A model generated the notes under the pieces. That model was not told the origin of the DNA and did not search any database. It saw only the letters and a program-made list of their open reading frames with translations. A stretch of DNA of 64,000 bases from an uncultured Pelagibacteraceae bacterium (GTDB taxonomy: Bacteria > Pseudomonadota > Alphaproteobacteria > Pelagibacterales > Pelagibacteraceae). Location: NCBI GenBank assembly GCA_902579115.1, contig CACHFP010000001.1, positions 62,001-126,000 of the forward strand. Direction: 5' to 3'. Each line of letters opens with the position of its first letter. The first letter of the stretch is position 1. Shown piece by piece: positions 55,804 through 64,000 of this stretch. A program made the position numbers and the translations under genes.

Positions 55804-56260
55804 TTAATCTTCTTGTTATTTCATTTAAAACATTGTCGCCTATACTTTCAGATAGACTACGTATAGTTTTCTTTTCATTATTTAATGTTTGTGTGTGTTG
55901 ACTTTCTACTTTGTAGTCAGAGGTTTTACTTATTGAAAATTGATCTTTATAAGCATTTTCAATAACGTTAAAAACTACATTAACATTTATTGTAATTTCA
56001 TATTTTGTAATTTCGTTTTTGATATTTTTTTCTTTAACAATTTTGTTTTTAGCACTATCAATACTTATTAAAAGGTCTTTAGTTTGAACATTGCTTGAGT
56101 TTACTGAAAGTTTATTTTTAATTATGTAATTGATTCTTTTATCACCCGAGGTACTCACTTCTATTACATTAAAATTTTTTTCAGTGTTCTTAACAACGCT
56201 GAATCCACAGGCATTTAAAGGTAACACCATTAAAATTATAAGAACTAATTTATACCTCAT
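55793..56260 (-). CDS. lptE: LPS-assembly lipoprotein LptE-like
   Basis: A 155-aa lipoprotein with signal peptide and lipobox LNAC (lipidated Cys at residue 18, MRYKLVLIILMVLPLNAC). The C-terminal half is beta-strand rich, ending in SLSESIGDNVLNEITRRLNDI, as in LptE. LptE plugs the LptD barrel for LPS export. Position between leuS and holA is the standard LptE locus in Proteobacteria. Confidence 0.83.
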   Translation of the reverse strand: MRYKLVLIILMVLPLNACGFSVVKNTEKNFNVIEVSTSGDKRINYIIKNKLSVNSSNVQTKDLLISIDSAKNKIVKEKNIKNEITKYEITINVNVVFNVIENAYKDQFSISKTSDYKVESQHTQTLNNEKKTIRSLSESIGDNVLNEITRRLNDI

Positions 56261-56262
56261 AC

Positions 56263-58776
56263 TTATTTTGGTATAATGTAATTGATAATTTTATTTTTTA
56301 CAAAGATAGTTTTTAAAATTTTTTTATCCTGTATATATTTTTTTGCTTTTGAATTTTTTCTAATGATACTATCTATATCTTTTTCAACTAAATTCTTTTG
56401 AATTGTAATTATATCCCTTGTTTTTCCATTAATTTGGATAGCTAATTTAATCTCCTCTAATAAATTAGCTTCAATTTTTGGCCAATCATTTTTTGTTTTA
56501 GATTTGTGAAGTTCCAAACATTCGTATGACAAGTGAGGGATAAATGGAATCATTAATTTCATTACGAGGATAATATTTTCTTTTAAAAGATTATTACTTA
56601 TATTGGATTCGTAAGCATCTTTAAAAACTTTATAAATTTCATAAAAATGAGCTATCGAAACATTAAATCTAAAACTCTTAATAGAATTATCTATTTTTGC
56701 CGTAAAGCTCTTGATGACCAAATCGAACTTTTTTTCAAGCTTTTTATCAATATCTTTATTCTTTCTCTTATGTATTAAAAAATTTAAATTCCAAATCTTC
56801 TGCAAAAATTTATTCGCAGATGTCACCCCTGTATCTGACCATTGAACATCTTTCTCTGGCGGGCTGTCCGACAGAATGAACCATCTCACAGCATCTGCAC
56901 CATATTCATTAATCATAGTCTCAGGATCAATTGTATTTTTTTTTGATTTAGACATTGACTCAGGTGGACTAACTATAACTTTACTTTTATCTTTTTTTTG
57001 TATGTAAGTATTGGTGTCAACTTTTTCTACCTCATTTGGATAAAGCCAGTTTCCTTTTTGATCTTGATAAGTTTCATGACAAACCATTCCTTGAGTGAAT
57101 AAATTTTTAAAGGGTTCAATGATATTAAAATTTTTTTTAAATTTTTTAATACCTTTTGTAAAAAATCTAGAATAAAGAAGATGTAAAATGGCGTGTTCTA
57201 TACCACCTATGTACTGGTCCACAGGCATCCAATATTTTACTTGTTTTTCGTCAAAGGGAGAAGAAGAGTGATTTGGAGAGCAAAATCTTAAAAAATACCA
57301 AGAGGAGTCAACGAAAGTATCCAAAGTATCGGTTTCTCTAATAGCCTTTTTTCCAGTTGATTTCTGCAATGTATTTTTCCAATGAGGATGATTGTCTAGA
57401 GGATTCCCTTTTGAATTAAGATCAACATCGTCTGGTAGCTCTATAGGTAATTCACTTTTATCTACTGGAACTACGCTGCCATCTTCCAGATATATCATGG
57501 GTATAGGACAACCCCAATATCTTTGTCTAGATATTCCCCAATCTTTAAGACGGTACAAAGTTTTTCTTTTTCCAATATTTAATTTCTCAATTTCATTTAT
57601 TATCTTCTCTTTCGCTGAAGAAATATTTAAATTGTTTAGAAATTCTGAATTAATTAGTGTGCCGTTTCCAGTATACGCTTCTTTTAAAGTTTCAACATCG
57701 TTACCGTCCGAAACAACTTTTATTATTTCCAGTCCATATTTTTTTGCAAAATCAAAATCTCTTTGATCATGTGCTGGGCAACCAAATATAGCCCCGCTTC
57801 CATAGTCCATAAGTACAAAGTTAGCAAAATATATTGGAATTTTTTTATTCTCAACAAAAGGGTGCTTGGCAAATAAATTAGTATTAAATCCGAGTTTGTC
57901 TGCATTTGCTAAAGCCTCCTCAGTGGTACCAGTTTTATCGCATTCTTTTTTAAAATTTAAAAATCTTGGATTTGTTTTGAAGTCCTCCGACAAAGGATGA
58001 TCAACAGATAAAGCTAGAAAACTCGCACCAAAGATTGTATCTGGCCTTGTAGTAAATATATTTATTTTTTTTTTATTTGATATTTCGAAAATTATTTCAC
58101 AACCGATAGATTTCCCTATCCAGTTTTTTTGCATTAGTTTAACTTTTTCAGGCCAACCTTCAAGAGATTCTAGGTCGTTTAGTAATTCATCAGTAAATTT
58201 TGTTATGTTAAAAAACCACTGAGATAATTTTTTTCTCTCTACAATGGCATTTGATCTCCAGCCCCTTCCATTTATTACTTGCTCGTTTGCAAGAACTGTT
58301 CCCTCTGCAGGATCCCAATTAACGTATGTTTCTTTTCGAGATATTAAACCTGCATTGTAGAAATCAATAAACAATTCTTGCTGATGCTTATAATATTCTT
58401 TATCACAGGTGGAAATTTCTTTGTCCCAATCTATCGATAGCCCAAGCAATTTTAGCTGAGATTTCATTGTTTGAATATTCGTATTTGTCCATTTCCTAGG
58501 ATGTAATTTATTTGATTTAGAAGCATTTTCAGCTGGTAAGCCAAAAGCATCCCAGCCCATGGGATGTAAAACGTTAAATCCATTTAGATACTTATATCTA
58601 GCAATCACATCGCCAATAGTATAATTTCTTACGTGTCCCATATGGATTTTCCCCGACGGGTAAGGAAACATCTCTAAGCAATAGAACTTTTTATCTTTTT
58701 CTGTTTTTTTTACAGATGTAGCATTTGCATCGTCACGCCACTTTTTTTCAATTTTTTGAAAATTATATCTTTCCAT
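56263..58776 (-). CDS. leuS: Leucyl-tRNA synthetase
   Basis: An 837-aa class I synthetase. The HIGH-type motif is [16 protein letters not shown] (about 38-53), the editing domain spans about 225-420 ([12 protein letters not shown]), and the KMSKS loop reads SMSKSKKN near 600. Length is slightly under the usual ~860 aa. It is followed by lptE 2 bp away and preceded by the DUF3576 lipoprotein gene. Confidence 0.97.
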   Translation of the reverse strand: MERYNFQKIEKKWRDDANATSVKKTEKDKKFYCLEMFPYPSGKIHMGHVRNYTIGDVIARYKYLNGFNVLHPMGWDAFGLPAENASKSNKLHPRKWTNTNIQTMKSQLKLLGLSIDWDKEISTCDKEYYKHQQELFIDFYNAGLISRKETYVNWDPAEGTVLANEQVINGRGWRSNAIVERKKLSQWFFNITKFTDELLNDLESLEGWPEKVKLMQKNWIGKSIGCEIIFEISNKKKINIFTTRPDTIFGASFLALSVDHPLSEDFKTNPRFLNFKKECDKTGTTEEALANADKLGFNTNLFAKHPFVENKKIPIYFANFVLMDYGSGAIFGCPAHDQRDFDFAKKYGLEIIKVVSDGNDVETLKEAYTGNGTLINSEFLNNLNISSAKEKIINEIEKLNIGKRKTLYRLKDWGISRQRYWGCPIPMIYLEDGSVVPVDKSELPIELPDDVDLNSKGNPLDNHPHWKNTLQKSTGKKAIRETDTLDTFVDSSWYFLRFCSPNHSSSPFDEKQVKYWMPVDQYIGGIEHAILHLLYSRFFTKGIKKFKKNFNIIEPFKNLFTQGMVCHETYQDQKGNWLYPNEVEKVDTNTYIQKKDKSKVIVSPPESMSKSKKNTIDPETMINEYGADAVRWFILSDSPPEKDVQWSDTGVTSANKFLQKIWNLNFLIHKRKNKDIDKKLEKKFDLVIKSFTAKIDNSIKSFRFNVSIAHFYEIYKVFKDAYESNISNNLLKENIILVMKLMIPFIPHLSYECLELHKSKTKNDWPKIEANLLEEIKLAIQINGKTRDIITIQKNLVEKDIDSIIRKNSKAKKYIQDKKILKTIFVKNKIINYIIPK

Positions 58777-58791
58777 TAGCGTATGAAGATA

Positions 58792-59370
58792 TTAGTTTTT
58801 CTTTTTTTTATTTTTAGACTCAAGATCATATTGAGCAGCTTTGGTTAAAATTGAACGTTGAAGTTCATATTTAATTTTTGAGTCAATTTCACTAATCGAA
58901 CAATTTTCATTTGTTTTACATTTTTTATTATGCACAATTATTTTTACACTATTCGATTGTATTTCATTAGAGAGAAATCTTACAGTAATCTTAATTGAGT
59001 CATTAGAATTGCTGGAATCGCTATACCAATCTGTTATTATAATTCCACCAGAGTAATCCACTGTTGTTAAAGGCATAAAATCAATTAACTCTAAAGATGC
59101 TCTCCACAACGGATTAGATGAACTAAATTCATAAGTGGTTTTTTTATTACCACCCACCATACCTTTTAAACTTACACCTCTTCCTTCATCAATGTTTTTT
59201 CTTGCCCTTTCCTTGGCTGCATGGGGGACTGATTTATCTACTTTTTTTGGTTTGGCGAATTCGGGGATTGCGCAAGATGAGATTGATAAAACTATAAAAA
59301 TTGTAATGAAAAAAGTACAAAAAATTTTGAAAATACAATGTTTGATTGATTTTTTATAAATTAAGCTCAT
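58792..59370 (-). CDS. DUF3576 family lipoprotein
   Basis: A 192-aa exported protein with a long hydrophobic signal and lipobox ISSC (Cys 33). The region NPLWRASLELIDFMPLTTVDYSGGIIITDWYSD is characteristic of DUF3576 proteins in alphaproteobacteria, function unknown. The C-terminal tail is very lysine-rich. It is transcribed into leuS-lptE-holA, 15 bp from leuS, and divergent from the porin. Confidence 0.85.
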   Translation of the reverse strand: MSLIYKKSIKHCIFKIFCTFFITIFIVLSISSCAIPEFAKPKKVDKSVPHAAKERARKNIDEGRGVSLKGMVGGNKKTTYEFSSSNPLWRASLELIDFMPLTTVDYSGGIIITDWYSDSSNSNDSIKITVRFLSNEIQSNSVKIIVHNKKCKTNENCSISEIDSKIKYELQRSILTKAAQYDLESKNKKKKN

Positions 59371-59471
59371 TATTAAGCTATATAGTCAAAAAAAGGCTTA
59401 TTCTAGTCATCTTTTTAATTGTTGTAAAAATGCAACATACTTATCAAAAAAGCATATATATTACTAGTTTT

Positions 59472-59500
59472 TTGACATTTAGCATTAATTTTCAATTAAA
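59472..59500 (+). promoter_or_regulatory. Probable porin promoter region
   Basis: A perfect -35 hexamer TTGACA at 59472-59477 lies 67 bp upstream of the porin ATG. A weak -10 candidate (ATTAAA or overlapping TTAAAT) lies 17-18 bp later. The 174-bp divergent spacer also holds the short inverted repeat TGTTG/CAACA near 59420-59440 and no ORF. The ribosome-binding site AAAGGA precedes the ATG. Confidence 0.45.
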
Positions 59501-59544
59501 TAATATCATTAATTTAAATAATTAAATTAAACAAAGGAAAATAA

Positions 59545-60570
59545 ATGAAAATAACTAAAATATTAGTTGCTCTATCGTTCTTGTTTGGTGTTTCAACAGC
59601 AAATGCTGGTGAATTAACTGTAACAGGTAGTATGGAAGCAACTTACCACTCTGAGGACGATACTACTACGGGTAACCCTCTTGGTGTTGACAGAGAATTA
59701 AAATTTTCTGGTTCTACAGAGTTGGACAACGGTATGACTGTAACAGTTATGCAAGATACAACTGATAGCTTAGGTTACGGTGATTCTAAAATAACTTTTG
59801 GTAATGTAATGGGTTATGGGATTGATGTTTATGTAGGTGCTGACGGAAGCCCAGTAGACGCAATCGACGATGTTACACCAACTGCTTATGAAGAAGCTAA
59901 CGGATCAGGATCAGGTACATACACTAATGTTGACATTGGTGGATTAGCTGGTGAAATGGGAATCGGATTTAAATTCAGCCTTCCAATAGTTGGAGCTGTA
60001 GACTACAAATACATTCCAAAAGTTGACGGAAGTGAAAATGCAGATAATGCTAATTCATCTGACACAAGTGCTTCAGTAGGATCTGGACAATCAGTTTCTG
60101 TTAAAACAAATTTAGCTGACATTCCTGTGTTAGGTTCGTACCTTGATGGTGCAACATTAACAATGGGTTATGAGGAAGACGAAGTATCAACAATTGCTGC
60201 TACAGAAGACGCAGTAGATGGTACAATAGCTCTTAACTACTCAACAGGAAATTTCGCATTTGGTGTGCAAAGAAAAGCATCATCTAAAGGTGAAACAACT
60301 GCTAACGGTAACGAAATCTTCTACAAAGATTTAGTTATTGGTATTTCATATGCTGTAAATGATAATTTATCTATTTCATACAACACATATGAGTCAGAGA
60401 AACACGATTTCTCTGCTGTTGACAAAGTTCAGAAATCAAGTGCGATTAACGTTGGTTACACAATCGGCGGTATGACAATTGGTTTCCAAGAAGCTAAAAC
60501 AGATAACGACGCTTACGTAGACAACCAATCTGATGACACTAGAACACTAGGTGTTTCAGTTTCGTTTTAA
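59545..60570 (+). CDS. Outer-membrane general porin
   Basis: A 341-aa porin precursor with signal peptide cleaved after NANA (residue 21). The mature protein is acidic and rich in Gly, Thr, Asp and Ser, with alternating beta-strand patterns and the terminal aromatic residue of a 16-stranded barrel (LGVSVSF). Gram-negative porin-like features include GELTVTGSMEATYHSEDDTT and ELDNGMTVTVMQD. Codon choice differs from neighbours (more GGT, GAC, TAC), as expected of a very highly expressed gene. It has its own promoter region and terminator. Confidence 0.92.
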   Translation: MKITKILVALSFLFGVSTANAGELTVTGSMEATYHSEDDTTTGNPLGVDRELKFSGSTELDNGMTVTVMQDTTDSLGYGDSKITFGNVMGYGIDVYVGADGSPVDAIDDVTPTAYEEANGSGSGTYTNVDIGGLAGEMGIGFKFSLPIVGAVDYKYIPKVDGSENADNANSSDTSASVGSGQSVSVKTNLADIPVLGSYLDGATLTMGYEEDEVSTIAATEDAVDGTIALNYSTGNFAFGVQRKASSKGETTANGNEIFYKDLVIGISYAVNDNLSISYNTYESEKHDFSAVDKVQKSSAINVGYTIGGMTIGFQEAKTDNDAYVDNQSDDTRTLGVSVSF

Positions 60571-60588
60571 TTAGTAGTTAATACTTAT

Positions 60589-61158
60589 TTAAAAAAGCCG
60601 GTTAGAAATAGCCGGCTTTTTTTTTATTTCTGACATTAAAGCAAAACCCTCAGATCGAACTGTTTTTAATTTATTTAAGTTCAATAATTTAATACCACCT
60701 AATGGAATAATTTTTCTATTTATATCAAGGAGTCTGTTAAATTTTATGACTCCATAAAATTTTTCTTTAGGTGCGTAATCTACTTTAAAAAGTTTAGAAA
60801 CTAACACATAATTACATCCTTGTTTTATTTTAAAAGTCATTTCTGCTACAGTATGCGCCGATCCAATAATGATTTTATTGGGTTGTTTAAAATAAGAATG
60901 TTTAATACTTGTGTTCCAAGAAGATAAATATATTCCATCAGAATTTAAAAGACGAGCTAAAAACACATCGTTTGCTACAAAAAATGAAAATTTTTTTAAT
61001 TTACATCTATTTCTGAATTTTAATAACTCACTAAATATTTCTTTTTTTTCTGTATTTCTATAAATTAAATAAAATTTGTTATTAGCTTTGATTTTATTTA
61101 AATTTATATCGTGTATACTTTTAATAATTAAAAAATATTTTTTTTTATAAGAGAACAT
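60589..61158 (-). CDS. Thiamine-phosphate synthase/TenI-like protein, divergent
   Basis: A 189-aa protein with the shape of a ThiE/TenI TIM barrel. SDGIYLSSWN resembles the usual ADGVHLGQ, IIGSAHTVAEM the GVSxH segment, GCNYVLVSKLF the Dx(V/I)xxGP stretch and IIPLGGIKLLNL the xAIGGI loop. However, residues that ThiE uses for pyrophosphate and thiazole binding are largely missing. It may be a TenI-like aminase or another relative. The start is ATG 61158 (61170 would overlap the divergent yggS start). The last nine codons lie inside the porin terminator. Confidence 0.7.
   Translation of the reverse strand: MFSYKKKYFLIIKSIHDINLNKIKANNKFYLIYRNTEKKEIFSELLKFRNRCKLKKFSFFVANDVFLARLLNSDGIYLSSWNTSIKHSYFKQPNKIIIGSAHTVAEMTFKIKQGCNYVLVSKLFKVDYAPKEKFYGVIKFNRLLDINRKIIPLGGIKLLNLNKLKTVRSEGFALMSEIKKKPAISNRLF
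60591..60625 (+). terminator. Bidirectional terminator between porin and thiE-like gene
   Basis: AAAAAAGCCGG (60591-60601) pairs perfectly with CCGGCTTTTTT (60612-60622) over a 10-nt loop and is followed by T to 60625. It also serves the minus strand (T run on that strand too), where it encodes the last codons of the thiE-like gene. Confidence 0.93.
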
Positions 61159-61159
61159 T

Positions 61160-61807
61160 GTGAGCAGCATAATAGAAAGATTAGATAAAATAAAATTGAA
61201 TATTAATTCGAAGAAGCCTCAAAAGGCTATAAATATAGTTGCTGTTAGCAAAACTTTTTCTTTAGATCATATAAAACCTTTAATAAAAGTCGGACATGAA
61301 CACTTTGGTGAAAACAAAGTACAGGAAGCAATATCAAAATGGCAAGATGTAAAAAAGCATAATAAAATAAATTTACATATGGTAGGTAAGTTACAAAGCA
61401 ATAAAGCAAAATCAGCTGCAGGGATTTTTGATTATATTCATTCTTTAGATAGTCAAAAGCTCGCAGATATTCTATCATCTTACGAAAAAGATAATAATAA
61501 GTTTTTGAAGTATTTTATCCAGGTCAACATTGCTTACGAGACTCAAAAATCTGGGCTTCCAATTAATGAAGTAGAGTCATTTTATAATTATTGTAAAATT
61601 GAAAAAAACTTAGATATTCTAGGTTTAATGATTATTCCTCCAAATGATGGAAACTCTTCCAAATATTTTAAAACTTTAAGTGAGTTAAATGTTTCTTTAG
61701 GACTCAAGGATTTGAGTATGGGAATGTCTGCAGATTATTTAGAAGCTATAAATCATGGATCTACATATGTTAGGATTGGTAGCTCGATATTTGGTAAAAG
61801 ACTTTAA
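61160..61807 (+). CDS. yggS: PLP homeostasis protein YggS (YBL036C family)
   Basis: A 215-aa single-domain, alanine-racemase-like PLP-binding protein. The PLP lysine is in IVAVSKTFSLDHI (near residue 31), with HFGENKVQEAISKW, HMVGKLQSNKAKSA and LSMGMSADYLEAINHGSTYVRIGSSIFG following. It maintains vitamin B6 and amino acid balance. The GTG start at 61160 lies 1 bp from the divergent thiE-like start. Its stop overlaps the convergent L,D-transpeptidase stop by 4 bp. Confidence 0.93.
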   Translation: MSSIIERLDKIKLNINSKKPQKAINIVAVSKTFSLDHIKPLIKVGHEHFGENKVQEAISKWQDVKKHNKINLHMVGKLQSNKAKSAAGIFDYIHSLDSQKLADILSSYEKDNNKFLKYFIQVNIAYETQKSGLPINEVESFYNYCKIEKNLDILGLMIIPPNDGNSSKYFKTLSELNVSLGLKDLSMGMSADYLEAINHGSTYVRIGSSIFGKRL

Positions 61808-62295
61808 GAAATTACAATTTTTGTTTTTTTATTAATTTCACTAACTATCCGCTTTAGCACTTTTTTCCTGATCGCTATACAACCTCTTGTAGGTGTAAAT
61901 TTTTTTTTAGCAACGTGCAAAAAAATTGCGCTACCTTTATTTTTACGAACAGGGGACATATTAAAATCTAAAACTAAGATAATGTCATATATATTATCAT
62001 TTCTCCAAATCTTCTCATGACTATAGTTGAAAGGTAATTTAATTAACCTATTGTATTGTTTAGACTTAGCATCATCGCACCAACCCATTTTTTTATTAAT
62101 AATCATTTTTTTAAGTTTAGATCGAAGTTTTTTTAATCTATCTTTTCGATAAAGGATTCCTTTTATTTTATAAGTACCTTTTGGAGTAATTAGGTCACCT
62201 TCTTTTTTCTTAACATCAATTCCTCTTTTACCAACAGCGCATTTTACTTTATAATGTCTAAAGTAAAGAAATTTATTTTTTACCACAATATGCAT
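61804..62295 (-). CDS. L,D-transpeptidase (YkuD) family protein
   Basis: A 163-aa protein with the YkuD catalytic signature: LHVAKKKFTPTRGCIAI (near 128-144), where His and the nucleophilic Cys are present, and DLITPKGTYKIKGILYRKDR near 34-53. Enzymes of this fold form L,D-crosslinks in peptidoglycan. There is no signal peptide, so export or cytosolic use is unclear. It is basic and short, like other alphaproteobacterial one-domain members. Its start overlaps the divergent regulator start by 6 bp. Confidence 0.8.
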   Translation of the reverse strand: MHIVVKNKFLYFRHYKVKCAVGKRGIDVKKKEGDLITPKGTYKIKGILYRKDRLKKLRSKLKKMIINKKMGWCDDAKSKQYNRLIKLPFNYSHEKIWRNDNIYDIILVLDFNMSPVRKNKGSAIFLHVAKKKFTPTRGCIAIRKKVLKRIVSEINKKTKIVIS

Positions 62296-62916
62296 AAATT
62301 GAACATTTTACTATCCGGTCCCAATAATTTTATTTCAACAATAAACGAACTTAAACAATATTTAAAGTTCAACCTTAAATATAACGATAAAAAATCTTTA
62401 GATATATCTTTAATTAATTTTGATGTCTTAATTTTCCATCATGATTCTTATGAAATCTTAAAACAAAAAAACGATTTTAAAAAAATAAAAAATATAAAAA
62501 TTTTGATTACCAAAAAAAAATCAAAATTTAGTGATAAATTTGATGCTATAATAACATTACCTACTTCGATTAAAGAAATAAATGAAGTAGTCGAGACTAG
62601 TTTTGCAAAAAAACAGTTTAATCTTAATTCATCAATTAAAATAAAAAAATATTTTTTAGATAAAAATGAGAAAAGATTAATTAAAGATAATTTTTATATA
62701 ATATTAACTGAAAAAGAAATTAAACTTTTGGAGCTATTTTTAATTAAGAAAAAAGCAATATCTAAAAATGAAATTTTATCGCTCGTCTGGCATTACTCAG
62801 AAGATGCAGATACTCACACAGTAGAAACACATATTTATAGGTTAAGAAAAAAAATTCAGGAAAAATTTTTAGATAATAATTTTATTTTGAATAATAAGGA
62901 TGGTTATTACTTATGA
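62290..62916 (+). CDS. OmpR-type winged-helix regulator with degenerate receiver domain
   Basis: A 208-aa protein. The C-terminal half (about 120-208) is a typical OmpR/PhoB winged helix: LTEKEIKLLELFLIKKKAISKNEILSLVW, then TVETHIYRLRKKI and a final GYYL. The N-terminal half has the size of a receiver, but the acidic pocket and phospho-acceptor Asp are not evident: the expected VDLILLDxxxP segment reads INFDVLIFHHDSYEIL. It probably acts without phosphorylation. The start at 62290 is preferred over 62254, which overlaps the transpeptidase gene more. It overlaps the arfA-like gene by 4 bp. Confidence 0.78.
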   Translation: MHKLNILLSGPNNFISTINELKQYLKFNLKYNDKKSLDISLINFDVLIFHHDSYEILKQKNDFKKIKNIKILITKKKSKFSDKFDAIITLPTSIKEINEVVETSFAKKQFNLNSSIKIKKYFLDKNEKRLIKDNFYIILTEKEIKLLELFLIKKKAISKNEILSLVWHYSEDADTHTVETHIYRLRKKIQEKFLDNNFILNNKDGYYL

Positions 62917-63020
62917 AGAAGAGGAATAAAATTGCAATCGATCTATTTTCAAAAAAATACCGTAAGCGTATAATTAAGCCTAAAAAAGGAAAAGGAAGTT
63001 TTAAAAGAAAAAAAAGATAG
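62913..63020 (+). CDS. arfA: ArfA-like alternative ribosome-rescue factor (35 aa)
   Basis: A 35-aa, very basic protein. Its segment FSKKYRKRIIKPKKGKGSFKRKK (residues 12-34) matches the core of E. coli ArfA ([25 protein letters not shown]), including the KKGKGS motif and flanking Arg/Lys. ArfA recruits RF2 to ribosomes stalled on mRNAs without a stop codon. E. coli ArfA is made from a longer, truncated mRNA; this gene ends at its own TAG right after the core. ATG lies in an ATGA overlap with the regulator stop. The adenosine kinase end is 1 bp downstream on the opposite strand. Confidence 0.8.
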   Translation: MKKRNKIAIDLFSKKYRKRIIKPKKGKGSFKRKKR

Positions 63021-63021
63021 G

Positions 63022-63951
63022 TTAAATTAATCTTGCTCCAATAATCTGGATTACTTTTGATGACATTTCGGTTCCTTTTTCCAAACATTCTCTAATTGTT
63101 TTCCCATTAATGTATCCATGAATAAATCCACCTGCAAATAAATCGCCAGCTCCTGTTAAATCTTTAATTTCTAAATTTTTTTTTGATGAACATTCTATAA
63201 TATTGTTTCCATGTATTGCTATAGCACCATTTTCACCACGGGTTATGACAATTAATTTATTTAAATTTTTTGAAAAGTTAATAACCTCATCAAATTTTTT
63301 TTCACTTATCAATGATAAGATTTCTTGTTCATTTGCAAAAGTAATATCCAATTTATTTTTTACTAAATTTAAAAATTGAGATTTATGTCTTTCAACACAG
63401 AATAAATCAGACAAAGACATTGCAACTTTTTGAGAGTGATTTATTGCTTTTTCGAATGCTTTTCTTGGTTCGCCTTCATCCCATAGATAACCTTCTAAAA
63501 ACAGAATTTCACTTTCTTTCACTGCCTTAACATTAATATCATTTTCATTTATTTTTCCTGCAGTTCCAAGAAAAGTGCACATTGTTCTCTCTGAGTCTGG
63601 AGTTATTAAAATTAGGCAAGTTCCAGTTGGAGTAGCCTCTTTTTTTTTGACGTATAAGTATTTTACTTTTTCTTTTGTTAAACCTTCTTCATACTTATTT
63701 CCCAAATTATCATCGCTGACTTTGCCTATAAAACCAACTTTGTTACCAAGTTGAGATAATCCGACTATTGAATTCGCTACTGAACCACCTGAAATTGTTT
63801 CCTCTATTTTTAAATTTGATAATAATTTCTTGAATTCACTCTCATCTACGAGCTTCATTGTACTTTTGGTTAATTTATTTTTAAGCAGAAAATCGTCATT
63901 TACTTTACAAATAACATCTACTATGGCGTTACCAATTCCCAGAACTTTCAT
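63022..63951 (-). CDS. PfkB-family carbohydrate kinase, probable adenosine kinase
   Basis: A 309-aa ribokinase-fold protein. The N-terminal GIGNAIVDVICKVND, the GGSVANSIVGLSQLG segment and the C-terminal DLTGAGDLFAGGFIHGY with the catalytic Asp (DTGAGD-type motif) define the PfkB family. The GIGNAIVDV and ATPTGTCLILITPDSERTM wording fits the adenosine kinase subgroup common in alphaproteobacteria. Sugar kinase specificity cannot be excluded. It is convergent with the arfA-like gene. Confidence 0.88.
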   Translation of the reverse strand: MKVLGIGNAIVDVICKVNDDFLLKNKLTKSTMKLVDESEFKKLLSNLKIEETISGGSVANSIVGLSQLGNKVGFIGKVSDDNLGNKYEEGLTKEKVKYLYVKKKEATPTGTCLILITPDSERTMCTFLGTAGKINENDINVKAVKESEILFLEGYLWDEGEPRKAFEKAINHSQKVAMSLSDLFCVERHKSQFLNLVKNKLDITFANEQEILSLISEKKFDEVINFSKNLNKLIVITRGENGAIAIHGNNIIECSSKKNLEIKDLTGAGDLFAGGFIHGYINGKTIRECLEKGTEMSSKVIQIIGARLI

Positions 63952-64000
63952 TTAAGCCTTCTTAGTTTTCTTTGGTTTACGTCTATTTGGATAACAGCTT
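63952..64000 (-). CDS. C-terminal fragment of an unidentified gene (5' end outside window)
   Basis: The last 49 bp form an open minus-strand frame ending in TAA at 63952-63954. It encodes SCYPNRRKPKKTKKA, a basic tail. The coding direction and the spacing (0 bp) to the kinase suggest an operon with it. Too short for identification. Confidence 0.55.
   Translation of the reverse strand, partial: SCYPNRRKPKKTKKA

Noticed and set aside
1-64000. CRISPR arrays, insertion sequences, prophage or toxin-antitoxin modules
   Set aside because: No regularly spaced repeats, transposase, integrase or phage structural genes were seen; gene content is core chromosomal throughout.

Overview
The window is a strongly AT-rich, very compact alphaproteobacterial chromosome segment. 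It most likely comes from the SAR11 clade (Pelagibacterales, 'Candidatus Pelagibacter'-like). Supporting signs are gene spacing near zero, many 1-11 bp start/stop overlaps, a lysine- and asparagine-rich proteome, one general porin with codon use unlike its neighbours, and a gene order shared with other alphaproteobacteria around the replication origin. There are no insertion sequences, prophage genes or CRISPR arrays, and no gene-free stretch exceeds 300 bp.

Layout. 1-4.9 kb (minus strand): glycolate/2-hydroxy-acid oxidation, with glcE (cut by the window edge), glcD, a class I aminotransferase and an FMN 2-hydroxy-acid oxidase. 4.9-9.6 kb (minus): a PagL-like lipid A deacylase and the cytochrome c maturation genes ccmC-D-E-F-G-H. 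9.7-18.9 kb: hspQ, yciB, DUF2794, Bax-inhibitor-1, aldo-keto reductase, IalB-like protein, argG, psiE, folD, yggT, mscS, hemD and hemC. 18.9-30.2 kb: tsaD, an EVE protein, acetyl-CoA synthetase with an unusual basic N-terminal tail, a two-subunit sodium:solute symporter with its own terminator, rpe, a heparinase-like protein, purH, phhB and tRNA-Gly(GCC).

30.3-42.3 kb is the classical alphaproteobacterial origin neighbourhood: rho, hemJ, hemH and hemE on the minus strand, then a 273-bp divergent spacer (predicted oriC, with helically phased TGTTAA repeats and a TTAA-N7-TTAA CtrA-type box), then ppsR, maf, aroE, coaE and dnaQ on the plus strand, followed by secB, fxsA, a Tim44-like protein, an Smr protein and hslUV. 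42.3-48.2 kb carries hisB-hisA-hisF-hisE (no hisH between hisB and hisA), HIT and GNAT proteins, lolA and ftsK. 48.2-59.4 kb holds ubiH-like, mnmE, mnmG, rsmG (containing a near-consensus parS site), parA, parB, then holA, lptE, leuS and a DUF3576 lipoprotein on the opposite strand. 59.5-64 kb holds the porin, a degenerate ThiE/TenI-like gene, yggS, an L,D-transpeptidase, a winged-helix regulator with a degenerate receiver domain, a 35-codon ArfA-like ribosome-rescue gene and an adenosine kinase.

Together the genes cover carbon input (acetate, hydroxy acids, an unassigned symporter substrate), haem and cytochrome c assembly, chromosome replication and segregation, tRNA modification, and envelope biogenesis. 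The most notable items are the predicted oriC with its CtrA-type box, the parS site inside rsmG, the minimal stop-codon-terminated ArfA, the histone-like tail on Acs and the EF-hand loop inside the symporter.
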